A DNA stretch of 9,088 nucleotides, from the NCBI GenBank assembly GCA_004297235.1, contig SCUR01000527.1:1-9088 (forward strand), written 5' to 3'. This DNA is from Candidatus Manganitrophaceae bacterium. GTDB taxonomy: Bacteria; Nitrospirota; Nitrospiria; SBBL01; Manganitrophaceae. The position numbers were made by a program, and so were the translations under genes. Below the pieces are notes generated by a model, which saw only the letters and a list, made by a program, of their open reading frames with translations, had not been told where the DNA came from and did not search any database. Below are positions 1 through 6,571 of the stretch, one piece after another (position 1 is the stretch's first letter; every line of letters begins with the position of its first letter).

Positions 1-1854
1 GGCGGCCCGGGCGGCCCCTCAATCCGTGAGACAAAGGCGGTCATGAACCGGTCCGAAATAGACGGATTCGGAAAGGTGATGTTCCCCGACTGGGAGAGCT
101 GCCATGACCCGAACTGCGTTCCCGCTCCAGTGGTCGCGAAATATGCTTACAATGCCGACCACCTCGCCCTTCAGAAAGGGAGCGATCCGGTCGAGTTCAA
201 AAACCGGAGCGCCGTAAATGAGATGACCCATCGCTATGGTCTGTACGACAGCATCACCGGAGAAGATGTGATGAAGACGAAGTCGTTCGGCTTCCCGGTG
301 CAGTACACCGACGCAAACGGCGCGCGTCAGTTCGCTTATTATGGCGCCTGGCAGGGGCGGCATTCGCTCTGGGCGGGGAACGGGACAGTTCCAGCCGGAA
401 CGGTGGTGACCCGTCAAGACCGGGGTCCGCAGCAGACAGCAGAAACCTACACCGTCTCGGCGCCGTTGGTCGGGACCCTCACCAAGCGAATCCCGGTGGC
501 GGCGGATATCAACGACATCAAAGGAATCGCGGTCGAGACCTGGGTGAATTCAAACTTTGAGCTCCGCTATCTTGCCTCGGGACCGTCGGGGGCCGGATGG
601 TATGAGTGTCAGCACAGTATCGACCCCAACACCGGCTTCTTCACATCGACGTGTACCAATCCGTTCACCGCGTTTGACTCTCTGATCGTCGGCGCGAACG
701 ACAACAGAAAGTTCGTCAACATCAATCAATGCAATGGGTGTGGTCCGAATAATCCACCGACCAACTATGTCTATCTGGGGTCGGACGGACCGAGCGGCGC
801 CGGTTTCTACGTCGGCACCTTTGATCCGAACAACGGACGGACGACCGCAACCTCGACCCTCTATACACCGGCCGACAATGACTTTCTCTGGGTCAATGTC
901 GGTGGATCGATCTACATTGAGTATAATGGGACCGGCTGGGTCGAGAAGACGTTGACCAACTTCGACACGACGACGTGGACCCCCGAATTCGATCCGCAAG
1001 GGGACAAGCCCTATACTCTTCCGCTCGACCGGGAGTTCTACATCAACAGCCGCGGGGCGAACTACATCGTCAAGCGGATCAACTCCGGCTACGACGTGAA
1101 GATCGAGATCCAGAGCACGGCCAACCCGGTGAACGCGTCGACCTTTGTTCCGGCCAGCTCCGTGTTGAAGTCGCAATGGAACCCCGATGGGGAATCGACT
1201 TACACCTTCGTGACCGATTCCGCCAGCCCGAATTTCATGAAGCTGGTCTATGCGTCCATCGGCCAGAACGATCAACAAGCAACCCCGGCTCCAAGTGTGG
1301 GTGATGTGGTCCAGAAGGGTCAGTGGGGATTGGTCCTCTACACCAACGGCAGTTCGACATCAACCCAGTTCAACTGGGACTATCCCCGTGAAGGAGATAT
1401 GTTCGGCAGCCAGCAATATCTGATGAGCGGCAACGACTACATCCTGCTGAGCGACCCGATCATGCTCCAGCCGGTAACGCTAACCAACAACAAGGGAGAT
1501 CAGAAAACCCTCTCCCTCCAGTATGACGGCTGGATGCATGGACTTCCGGATCTCTTCATGGAGCTCCAGAAGAATGGCTGGGTGATGACGCAAGATATCG
1601 CCGACAAAATCATCAACATCCCGGCCGGCACCGAGGTGGCGGACGCTCAGGTGGAGGGGAAGAGCTACCTGGTGAAACCGCTTGAAGTCAGCCAATTCTT
1701 GGCCGTTCTGTCGAGCGATCCGGGTGATCTCGATATCTCCGCCGCCGATGCGATCAACCTGGAGACGGATACCCCGACCTTCGTTGATCACAACATGGGC
1801 GACACGCCGGAAACCACCGGGGTGAAGTACTCGGAAGGAGTGTTAGTCGAATAA
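1..1854 (+). CDS. Unrecognised, probably extracellular protein (5' end outside the window)
   Basis: I do not recognise the family. The frame is open from base 1 to a TAA at 1852-1854, giving 617 codons in the window. The first ATG is at 43, but the 14 codons before it have no stop and read Gly-Gly-Pro-Gly-Gly-Pro-rich, like a linker. An AAAGG five bases before ATG 43 means a start there cannot be excluded, though that product would lack a signal peptide. Counting from the window's first codon, the protein is rich in Gly, Thr, Asn, Ser and Tyr. It has three cysteine pairs: C34/C39 (Cx4C), C203/C218 and C244/C247 (CxxC). An internal duplication (about 190-241 and 258-308) shares a GPSGAG(W/F)Y core. 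No transmembrane segment or enzyme motif is visible. I infer a secreted or surface beta-rich protein, possibly a lipoprotein whose signal lies upstream. It converges on the urease operon and is probably functionally unrelated to it. Confidence 0.72.
   Translation, partial: GGPGGPSIRETKAVMNRSEIDGFGKVMFPDWESCHDPNCVPAPVVAKYAYNADHLALQKGSDPVEFKNRSAVNEMTHRYGLYDSITGEDVMKTKSFGFPVQYTDANGARQFAYYGAWQGRHSLWAGNGTVPAGTVVTRQDRGPQQTAETYTVSAPLVGTLTKRIPVAADINDIKGIAVETWVNSNFELRYLASGPSGAGWYECQHSIDPNTGFFTSTCTNPFTAFDSLIVGANDNRKFVNINQCNGCGPNNPPTNYVYLGSDGPSGAGFYVGTFDPNNGRTTATSTLYTPADNDFLWVNVGGSIYIEYNGTGWVEKTLTNFDTTTWTPEFDPQGDKPYTLPLDREFYINSRGANYIVKRINSGYDVKIEIQSTANPVNASTFVPASSVLKSQWNPDGESTYTFVTDSASPNFMKLVYASIGQNDQQATPAPSVGDVVQKGQWGLVLYTNGSSTSTQFNWDYPREGDMFGSQQYLMSGNDYILLSDPIMLQPVTLTNNKGDQKTLSLQYDGWMHGLPDLFMELQKNGWVMTQDIADKIINIPAGTEVADAQVEGKSYLVKPLEVSQFLAVLSSDPGDLDISAADAINLETDTPTFVDHNMGDTPETTGVKYSEGVLVE
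568..924 (+). repeat. Internal protein-level duplication in the plus-strand gene
   Basis: Two segments of about 51 codons (roughly 568-723 and 772-924) align at protein level. Each begins Tyr-Leu-(Ala/Gly)-Ser, continues through GPSGAG and an aromatic pair (WY or FY), then DPN(T/N)G, then a Thr/Ser-rich stretch, and ends in a hydrophobic Phe/Leu-Val strand. The nucleotide copies are diverged, so the duplication is old. A Cys-x-x-Cys with Asn-Pro-rich flanks (about residues 242-254) lies between them. This suggests repeated beta-type modules. Confidence 0.55.
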
Positions 1855-1872
1855 CTCTCCTGCCCGCGCAGG

Positions 1873-1906
1873 AAGGGGGGTGCCAAGGAGGGCACCCCCC
1901 TTTTTT
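1873..1906 (+). terminator. Rho-independent terminator of the plus-strand gene
   Basis: A perfect 12-bp stem (1873-1884 with 1891-1902) with the 6-nt loop AAGGAG has a G6/C6 core and runs into six T (1901-1906). It starts 19 bases after the plus-strand stop. Read on the minus strand, the hairpin is followed by only two T and then GC-rich sequence, so it should end plus-strand transcription well and ureG transcription only weakly. A second small hairpin (1859-1863 with 1868-1872, loop CCGC) lies just before it. Confidence 0.92.
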
Positions 1907-1912
1907 GTTCGA

Positions 1913-2590
1913 TTATCTTTCCACGGGGGAGATCGGGCGGACCCCGGAGACCGCCTCCGCAACCCATCGGCAGACTTCCGGCAACCCCTCCCCTTCTTTG
2001 AGATTCGTAAAGAGGAACGGCCGTTCGCCGCGCATGCGCCGGGCGTCTCGGTCCATGACTCCAAGATCGGCCCCCACATAAGGGGCGAGATCGATCTTGT
2101 TGATGATCAGCAGATCGGATCGTGTGATGCCGGGCCCTCCCTTGCGCGGGATCTTATCCCCCCCGGAGACATCGATCACATAAATCGCCCGGTCGACCAG
2201 CTCGGGGCTGAAGGTCGCCGCCAGGTTATCCCCGCCGCTTTCGACGAAAATCAATTCCAGATCGGGAAATTGATGGATCAGGTGATCGATTGCATGAAGG
2301 TTCCCGGAAGCATCCTCCCGGATCGCCGTGTGCGGACAGCCGCCGGTTTCGACCCCGACGATCCGCTCTTTGTCCAAGGCTTCCGCCCGGATCAGAAACT
2401 CGGCGTCCTCACGGGTGTAGATGTCGTTTGTGACGACCGCGATTCGAAACCGCGCGCGAAGCCGCTTGCAGAGCCGCTCGACCAGGGCGGTTTTTCCCGA
2501 GCCGACCGGCCCGCCGATCCCGATCCGAACCGGCCAGCGGGCGCGGCGCGGGGTCGAATCAAACGGCTCATGATGATGAACGCCCCCCAT
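1913..2590 (-). CDS. ureG: Urease accessory GTPase UreG
   Basis: UreG is the SIMIBI-class GTPase that binds nickel and delivers it to apo-urease through the UreD-UreF-UreG complex in the cytoplasm. With the start chosen here the product is 225 residues. The P-loop GPVGSGKT is at 27-34, the invariant Cys-Pro-His nickel/zinc motif at 85-87, ESGGDN at 117-122, and the G4 base-recognition motif NKID at 164-167. A short His cluster (HHH, 5-7) precedes the G domain. It is a weak version of the His-rich N-termini of some UreG proteins and may help hold nickel when UreE is absent. ATG at 2590 is preferred over the in-frame GTG at 2605, because GGAGGG lies seven bases before the ATG and nothing similar precedes the GTG. 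It is the last visible gene of the operon, 24 nt after ureF. Confidence 0.96.
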   Translation of the reverse strand: MGGVHHHEPFDSTPRRARWPVRIGIGGPVGSGKTALVERLCKRLRARFRIAVVTNDIYTREDAEFLIRAEALDKERIVGVETGGCPHTAIREDASGNLHAIDHLIHQFPDLELIFVESGGDNLAATFSPELVDRAIYVIDVSGGDKIPRKGGPGITRSDLLIINKIDLAPYVGADLGVMDRDARRMRGERPFLFTNLKEGEGLPEVCRWVAEAVSGVRPISPVER

Positions 2591-2597
2591 CTCCTTC

Positions 2598-2603
2598 CCC
2601 TCC
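2598..2603 (-). promoter_or_regulatory. Ribosome binding site deciding the ureG start
   Basis: On the minus strand GGAGGG is followed by a 7-nt spacer (GAAGGAG) and then ATG at 2590. This favours a 225-residue UreG over the five-residue-longer GTG reading at 2605, whose upstream sequence has no purine-rich match. Confidence 0.7.
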
Positions 2604-2614
2604 ACAGAACGGTG

Positions 2615-3307
2615 TTACGATTGAAAAAGCCTCATCTCCGCGGTTTCATGCCGCATGGCCCGGATTTCGAGTGCCGGCTGAAAAGAAAAGGGAGCGGCCT
2701 CCATTGCGGCCTTCAGCAGGTCTGTTTCCTCCAACACCCCCCAGAGGCGATGAAGGATCCGCTGTCCTTCCCCCTGCCCGATCGGCAAGAGCCGCAGCCC
2801 CGCCGAGACCTGCCCCGACGCAACCCCATAGAAATATCCAATCCGGGTCGGAGTGAGGGAACGTCCGGCGGCCCCCCCCGCCAGGGCGAAGGCGACCGCC
2901 GGGTCTCCCCGCAGCCTCCCATGGGTCAGCGCCTCAAGAGATCGATTCGTCCATCGGCTCGGATAAAGATCGGCGGCCATCTGAATCCATCGCCGTCCGA
3001 TCGCCCGGCCTCCGTCATGATGCTCCTTCGGAAGGCGCATCGCCAGGCCTTCTTCGTCCCATCGACAGACTGCATCGAGATCTTCCCGCACGGCCGCCTC
3101 ATAGGCACGACAGAGGAGGACCCCCTCTCCCGGAACAACCGAGTAGACCAGCTTCGCCCGAATCCATCGGAAGAGCTCGTCTCCGTCCCGCACCGTTCCG
3201 TCGCGGACCGCCTCTTCCAGACCGAACGAGTGGGCATAACCGCCGGCCGGAAAGAAGCTATCGCACCATTGCAGAAGCCCTAAGAGATCTCTCACGGAGA
3301 GGTCCAT
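2615..3307 (-). CDS. ureF: Urease accessory protein UreF
   Basis: UreF is an all-helical chaperone. With UreD (UreH) it forms the platform that recruits UreG dimers and channels nickel and CO2 to the urease active site. At 230 residues it is a normal length. The N-terminus carries the family motif FFPAGGYAHSFGLEEAV (about 18-34), equivalent to the usual P-T/S-G-G-(F/Y)-A-H-S-x-G-L-E. The C-terminal half has the helix-rich GYFYG...SAGLRLLPIGQ region (about 157-178) typical of the family. Overall conservation is loose, as is usual for UreF. ATG at 3307 has AAAGG nearby upstream. It follows ureC by 59 nt and precedes ureG. In many operons ureE sits between ureC and ureF; here there is no room for it. 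Confidence 0.95.
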   Translation of the reverse strand: MDLSVRDLLGLLQWCDSFFPAGGYAHSFGLEEAVRDGTVRDGDELFRWIRAKLVYSVVPGEGVLLCRAYEAAVREDLDAVCRWDEEGLAMRLPKEHHDGGRAIGRRWIQMAADLYPSRWTNRSLEALTHGRLRGDPAVAFALAGGAAGRSLTPTRIGYFYGVASGQVSAGLRLLPIGQGEGQRILHRLWGVLEETDLLKAAMEAAPFSFQPALEIRAMRHETAEMRLFQS

Positions 3308-3320
3308 TCATCGCCTTTGC

Positions 3321-3345
3321 AGAGACGTTCCGCCGCGACGTCTCT
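3321..3345 (-). promoter_or_regulatory. Perfect 8-bp inverted repeat between ureC and ureF
   Basis: AGAGACGT (3321-3328) and ACGTCTCT (3338-3345) are exact reverse complements around a 9-nt GC-rich loop. The element lies in the 59-nt gap between the ureC stop and the ureF ribosome binding site. It has no T-run, so it does not look like a terminator. An mRNA processing or stability hairpin is the simplest reading; a protein-binding site is possible. Confidence 0.5.
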
Positions 3346-3366
3346 ATCGTTTCGGGTGAGGCAGGG

Positions 3367-5085
3367 TCAAAACAAAAAATAGCGCTGCGCCATCGGCAGT
3401 TTTTCGGCCGACTCGCTCCGGAGGAGGACGCCGTCGGCGCGGACCTCATACGTCTCCGGATTCACTTCGATCCGCGGGAGAGCGTCGTTCAGCCACATCT
3501 CCCGTTTTCCGATTTGCCGGCAGCCCCGGACCGGCTTCGTCCGCTTCCGCAGACCCAGTTTTCTCCCGAGGTCGTTTTCGACGGCGGCTTTCGAAAGAAA
3601 GGTGAGACTGTTTTCATACGGCGCCCCCCCGAAGGCTCCGAACATCGGGCGATAAATCACCGGCTGCGGCGTCGGAATCGACGCATTCGGGTCCCCCATC
3701 GCCGCCTGCAAAATCATTCCCCCCTTGACAACCAGCTCCGGCTTAATCCCGAAGAAGGCGGGCCGCCAGAGGACCAGATCGGCCAGCTTCCCCACCTCGA
3801 TCGATCCGACCTCATCGGCGATCCCATGCGCAATCGCCGGGTTGATCGTCGTTTTCGCGATGTACCGCCGGGCCCGGAGGTTATCGCTCCCCTCCGCTTC
3901 ACCCGCCAGCGGACCGCGCTCGCTTTTCATCTTGCTTGCGGTCTGCCAGGTCCGGAGGATCACCTCTCCCACCCGCCCCATCGCCTGAGAATCGGAGGCC
4001 ATGATCGAGAAGGCGCCAAGATCGTGCAGAAGATCCTCCGCCATGATCGTTTCGGGACGAATGCGGGAGTCGGCAAAGGCGACATCCTCCGGGAGCGAGG
4101 GATCGAGGTGATGGCAGACCATCAACATATCGAGATGTTCGTCGATGGTGTTGACGGTGAACGGCCGGGTCGGATTGGTCGAAGCGGGAAGCACATTCGG
4201 CTCGCCACAGAGACGGATGATGTCGGGCGCATGGCCTCCTCCCGCCCCCTCGGTATGATAAGCATGGATCGTCCGGCCGCCGATCGCCTCGATCGTCGCT
4301 TCGACGAAGCCGGCTTCATTCAGCGTATCGGTATGGATCGCGACCTGGACATCCATTTGATCGGCCACCTTCAGCGCGGTGTCGATCGCGCGCGGCGTGC
4401 TCCCCCAATCTTCATGAAGCTTCAAGCCGATCGCCCCGGCGAGGACCTGCTCCTCCAGCGGCGCGGTTGCGGAGGCGTTCCCCTTTCCGAGAAACCCGAG
4501 GTTGATCGGAAAGCCGTCGGCCGCCTGGAGCATCCGGCCCAGATTCCACGGCCCCGGCGTGCAGGTGGTCGCCTTCGTCCCGGTGGCCGGTCCCGTTCCG
4601 CCGCCGATCATCGTCGTAATCCCGGAGGAGAGGGCTTCCTCGATCTGTTGCGGGCAGATGAAGTGAATATGGGTGTCGATCCCGCCGGCGGTGACGATCA
4701 TCCCTTCGCCGGCGATCACCTCCGTGGCGGCGCCGACCACCATCCCTTCGGTCACCCCATCCATAATCTCCGGGTTGCCCCCTTTTCCGATTCCGACGAT
4801 CCGGCCCCCTCGAATCCCGATATCGGCCTTGACGATCCCCCAATAATCGAGAATGACCGCGTTGGTGATCAGCAGGTCGAGCACCCCTTCGGCCGAGGTC
4901 GCCGTCACCGACTGGCCCATGCCGTCCCGTAACACCTTCCCCCCGCCGAACTTACATTCATCCCCATAGACCGTCAGATCTCGCTCGATCCGGATGATCA
5001 GGTCGGTGTCGGCCAGTCGAACCCGATCTCCCGCCGTCGGGCCGAACATCTCGGCATAAACCCGCCGTGGGATCTTCAGGCTCAT
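3367..5085 (-). CDS. ureC: Urease subunit alpha UreC (catalytic)
   Basis: UreC is the catalytic subunit of nickel urease (EC 3.5.1.5), hydrolysing urea to ammonia and carbamate in the cytoplasm. The product has 572 residues; the Klebsiella enzyme has 567. Every active-site residue is present at a constant +5 offset from Klebsiella numbering: nickel ligands H139 and H141 (THIH), the carbamylated K222 in KLHEDWG, H251 in HTDT, H277 in HTEGAGGGHAPD, and D365 in ASDSQAMG. The catalytic H325, next to flap cysteine C324, lies in VCHHLD. The N-terminal YGPTAGD-like segment and the C-terminus look complete, with no frameshift. The ATG overlaps the ureB stop as ATGA (5082-5085), with AGAGGAG upstream inside ureB, which implies translational coupling. 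It is the best-conserved gene in the window. Confidence 0.99.
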   Translation of the reverse strand: MSLKIPRRVYAEMFGPTAGDRVRLADTDLIIRIERDLTVYGDECKFGGGKVLRDGMGQSVTATSAEGVLDLLITNAVILDYWGIVKADIGIRGGRIVGIGKGGNPEIMDGVTEGMVVGAATEVIAGEGMIVTAGGIDTHIHFICPQQIEEALSSGITTMIGGGTGPATGTKATTCTPGPWNLGRMLQAADGFPINLGFLGKGNASATAPLEEQVLAGAIGLKLHEDWGSTPRAIDTALKVADQMDVQVAIHTDTLNEAGFVEATIEAIGGRTIHAYHTEGAGGGHAPDIIRLCGEPNVLPASTNPTRPFTVNTIDEHLDMLMVCHHLDPSLPEDVAFADSRIRPETIMAEDLLHDLGAFSIMASDSQAMGRVGEVILRTWQTASKMKSERGPLAGEAEGSDNLRARRYIAKTTINPAIAHGIADEVGSIEVGKLADLVLWRPAFFGIKPELVVKGGMILQAAMGDPNASIPTPQPVIYRPMFGAFGGAPYENSLTFLSKAAVENDLGRKLGLRKRTKPVRGCRQIGKREMWLNDALPRIEVNPETYEVRADGVLLRSESAEKLPMAQRYFLF

Positions 5086-5453
5086 GATCGCTCCTCTTTA
5101 AATTGCTTTTTGCGAAGGCGTCCGAGCGCCGCACCTTTCTGCGCCTCCCCGGTCCCCCCTTCGGTCAGGCCGTTCAAGCCGCGGACGATCCGGCTTCCGC
5201 CGAGCTCCACCAGAGTCACCCGCTTCTTCTCCCCCGGCTCGAACCGGACCGCATTTCCCGAAGGGATGTTGAGCCGCATCCCGAACGCTTTTTCCCGATC
5301 GAAAGAGAGCGCCCGGTTCACCTCGAAGAAGTGAAAGTGGGAGCCGACCTGGACCGGACGATCTCCGGTGTGGGTGATCGTCAGCTCAACCGTCCGCCGC
5401 CCGGCATTCGCCTCAATCTCCCCCTCGGCGATGAAGTATTCTCCTGGAATCAT
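5082..5453 (-). CDS. ureB: Urease subunit beta UreB
   Basis: UreB is the beta structural subunit, which packs against UreC and UreA in the (ABC)3 trimer. It is 123 residues long, slightly over the roughly 100-110 of minimal bacterial UreB because of a basic C-terminal tail (about 105-123). Family signatures are MIPGEYF at the start, the strongly conserved VGSHFHFFEVN (36-46), the AFGMRLNIPSG...RFEPGE region (56-75) and VELGG (82-86). A good AAGGAG lies seven bases before the ATG. It is separate from ureA (22 nt apart), unlike the fused gamma-beta chains of Helicobacter. Confidence 0.97.
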   Translation of the reverse strand: MIPGEYFIAEGEIEANAGRRTVELTITHTGDRPVQVGSHFHFFEVNRALSFDREKAFGMRLNIPSGNAVRFEPGEKKRVTLVELGGSRIVRGLNGLTEGGTGEAQKGAALGRLRKKQFKEERS

Positions 5454-5475
5454 GTTTGCTCCTTCAAGAATCGGG

Positions 5476-5778
5476 CTACTGAATCGGATCGTGGATCGTC
5501 ACCAGCTTGGTTCCGTCCGGGAAGGTCCCCTCCACCTGAATCTCGCGGATCATCTCCGGCACCCCTTCCATGACGTCGTCGCGGGAGAGAATTTTTCTCC
5601 CCATCGCCATCAGCTCCGCAACCCGTTTTCCGTCTCGGATTCCCTCAAGGACGTCGGAGGTGATCAGCGCCACCGCCTCCGGGTAATTCAGCTTGAGTCC
5701 ACGCCTTCGTCGCTCTTTCGCCAGCTGCGCCGCCATATAGATCAGGAGCTTCTCCTGCTCCCGGGGTGTCAGATGCAT
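5476..5778 (-). CDS. ureA: Urease subunit gamma UreA
   Basis: UreA is the gamma structural subunit of urease. At exactly 100 residues it is the standard bacterial length. It begins MHLTPREQEKL, contains LNYPEAVALI (30-39) and the conserved helix around DVMEGVPEMI (68-77), and ends with the diagnostic EGTFPDGTKLVTIHDPI (83-99). The ATG at 5778 has GGGAGG seven bases upstream. It is the first urease gene after the transporter genes, separated from urtE by 78 nt that hold two hairpins. Confidence 0.98.
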   Translation of the reverse strand: MHLTPREQEKLLIYMAAQLAKERRRRGLKLNYPEAVALITSDVLEGIRDGKRVAELMAMGRKILSRDDVMEGVPEMIREIQVEGTFPDGTKLVTIHDPIQ

Positions 5779-5808
5779 TCAATCGCCTCCCAAAAATCTC
5801 CATCTCAA

Positions 5809-5831
5809 AATCGGGCTCGGAGCTCCCGATT
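5809..5831 (-). promoter_or_regulatory. Hairpin upstream of ureA
   Basis: AATCGGG (5809-5815) is the exact reverse complement of CCCGATT (5825-5831), and a GCT/AGC pairing inside can extend the stem. On the minus strand the right arm runs into TTTTG, so it resembles a weak terminator or attenuator between the transporter genes and the urease genes. The T-tract is short (four, partly in the stem) and the function is uncertain. Confidence 0.45.
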
Positions 5832-5834
5832 GCA

Positions 5835-5861
5835 TCTGATTTCACTTGGATCCAAATCAGA
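5835..5861 (-). promoter_or_regulatory. Inverted repeat overlapping the urtE stop codon
   Basis: TCTGATTT (5835-5842) is the exact reverse complement of AAATCAGA (5854-5861). The right arm includes the urtE TGA. The interior contains most of a 10-bp palindrome, TTGGATCCAA (5846-5855). It lies back to back with the hairpin at 5809-5831, four bases away. No T-run follows. It may be an mRNA 3'-end stabilising or processing structure, or a DNA-binding site. Confidence 0.42.
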
Positions 5862-6546
5862 CGGTCAGATACCTGCGGACAACCTCATCTGTCAATCGAT
5901 CAACCGGCCCCTCCGCCGCGATCGCCCCCTTCTCCATGACATAGAAGGAATCGGCCACCTCCCGAACCAGCGAGAGATATTGCTCCACCAGCAAGATCGC
6001 CATCTTCCCCTCCGTTCGAATCCGCCGGATGACCGCCACGATCTCCTTGATGATCGACGGCTGGATTCCTTCAGTCGGCTCATCGAGCAGCAGCAGACGC
6101 GGACCGGAAACGAGCGCCCGCCCGATCGCCAATTGCTGCTGCTGACCGCCGCTCAGATCCCCTCCGCGGCGTCCGAGCATCGTCTTTAAAACGGGGAAGA
6201 GATCGAAAATCTCCGACGGGATCGATTTCCCTCCCGAGGCCTCCAGGCCGATCAGCAAATTCTCCTCCACCGTGAGGTAGGGGAGGATCTCCCGCCCTTG
6301 CGGGACATAGCCGATTCCCTTTCGCGCGCGCAGATAGGGGGGCGCCTGCGTGATCTCCTCGCCATTCAGCGTCACCCGCCCTCCCCTCGGAGAGAGAAGG
6401 CCGATGATCGACTTCATGAGGGTCGTCTTCCCGACCCCATTGCGTCCCATCAGGCAGACGACCTTCCCCGCCGGGATCTGAAGGTGAACGTCCCGAAGCA
6501 CCTGGCTGTCCCCATAGGAGACGTTTAATTTCTCAACCGTCAACAT
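5857..6546 (-). CDS. urtE: Urea ABC transporter ATP-binding protein UrtE
   Basis: UrtE is the second ATPase of the UrtABCDE urea importer, related to LivF of the branched-chain amino acid family. It acts on the cytoplasmic face of the UrtB/UrtC permease pair. Length is 229 residues, normal for the family. Walker A is GRNGVGKT (34-41), the Q-loop is at Q83 in VPQGREILP, the ABC signature is LSGGQQQQ (131-138), and Walker B is LLLLDEPTEG (151-160). Q189 in LLVEQ sits at the H-switch position, which is usual for LivF/UrtE proteins and not a defect. GIGYVPQGREI followed by PYLTVEENL is characteristic of UrtE. ATG at 6546 lies four bases after the urtCD stop, with GGAG seven bases upstream. Confidence 0.95.
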   Translation of the reverse strand: MLTVEKLNVSYGDSQVLRDVHLQIPAGKVVCLMGRNGVGKTTLMKSIIGLLSPRGGRVTLNGEEITQAPPYLRARKGIGYVPQGREILPYLTVEENLLIGLEASGGKSIPSEIFDLFPVLKTMLGRRGGDLSGGQQQQLAIGRALVSGPRLLLLDEPTEGIQPSIIKEIVAVIRRIRTEGKMAILLVEQYLSLVREVADSFYVMEKGAIAAEGPVDRLTDEVVRRYLTV

Positions 6547-6550
6547 CCCC

Positions 6551-6571
6551 TTACTCCTTACTCCTCACTCC
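6551..6571 (-). repeat. Triple tandem 7-bp repeat forming Shine-Dalgarno sites before urtE
   Basis: Three head-to-tail 7-bp units read GGAGTGA, GGAGTAA, GGAGTAA on the minus strand. They form the last codons and the stop of urtCD and end five bases before the urtE ATG. Each holds a GGAG core. Only the last is ideally spaced (seven bases). The array may be a slippage-prone translation-tuning element, or simply a small microsatellite. Confidence 0.7.

Noticed and set aside
2591..2605. GTG start for UreG at 2605
   Set aside because: No ribosome binding site precedes it; the bases between it and the ATG at 2590 are themselves the purine-rich binding site.
1880..3283. Long plus-strand open frame of 467 codons opposite ureG and ureF
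   Set aside because: The opposite strand encodes clear UreG and UreF. The plus reading is Arg/Pro/Asp-rich low-complexity sequence with no domain, typical of an antisense frame in GC-rich coding DNA.
3514..4932. Long plus-strand open frame of 472 codons opposite ureC
   Set aside because: It is antisense to a fully conserved urease alpha gene; its composition (Arg, Pro, Asp, His) and lack of motifs mark it as a shadow frame.
5977..5982. Glutamine (Q189) in place of the H-switch histidine in UrtE
   Set aside because: VEQ at this position is normal for LivF/UrtE ATPases and is not a loss of function.
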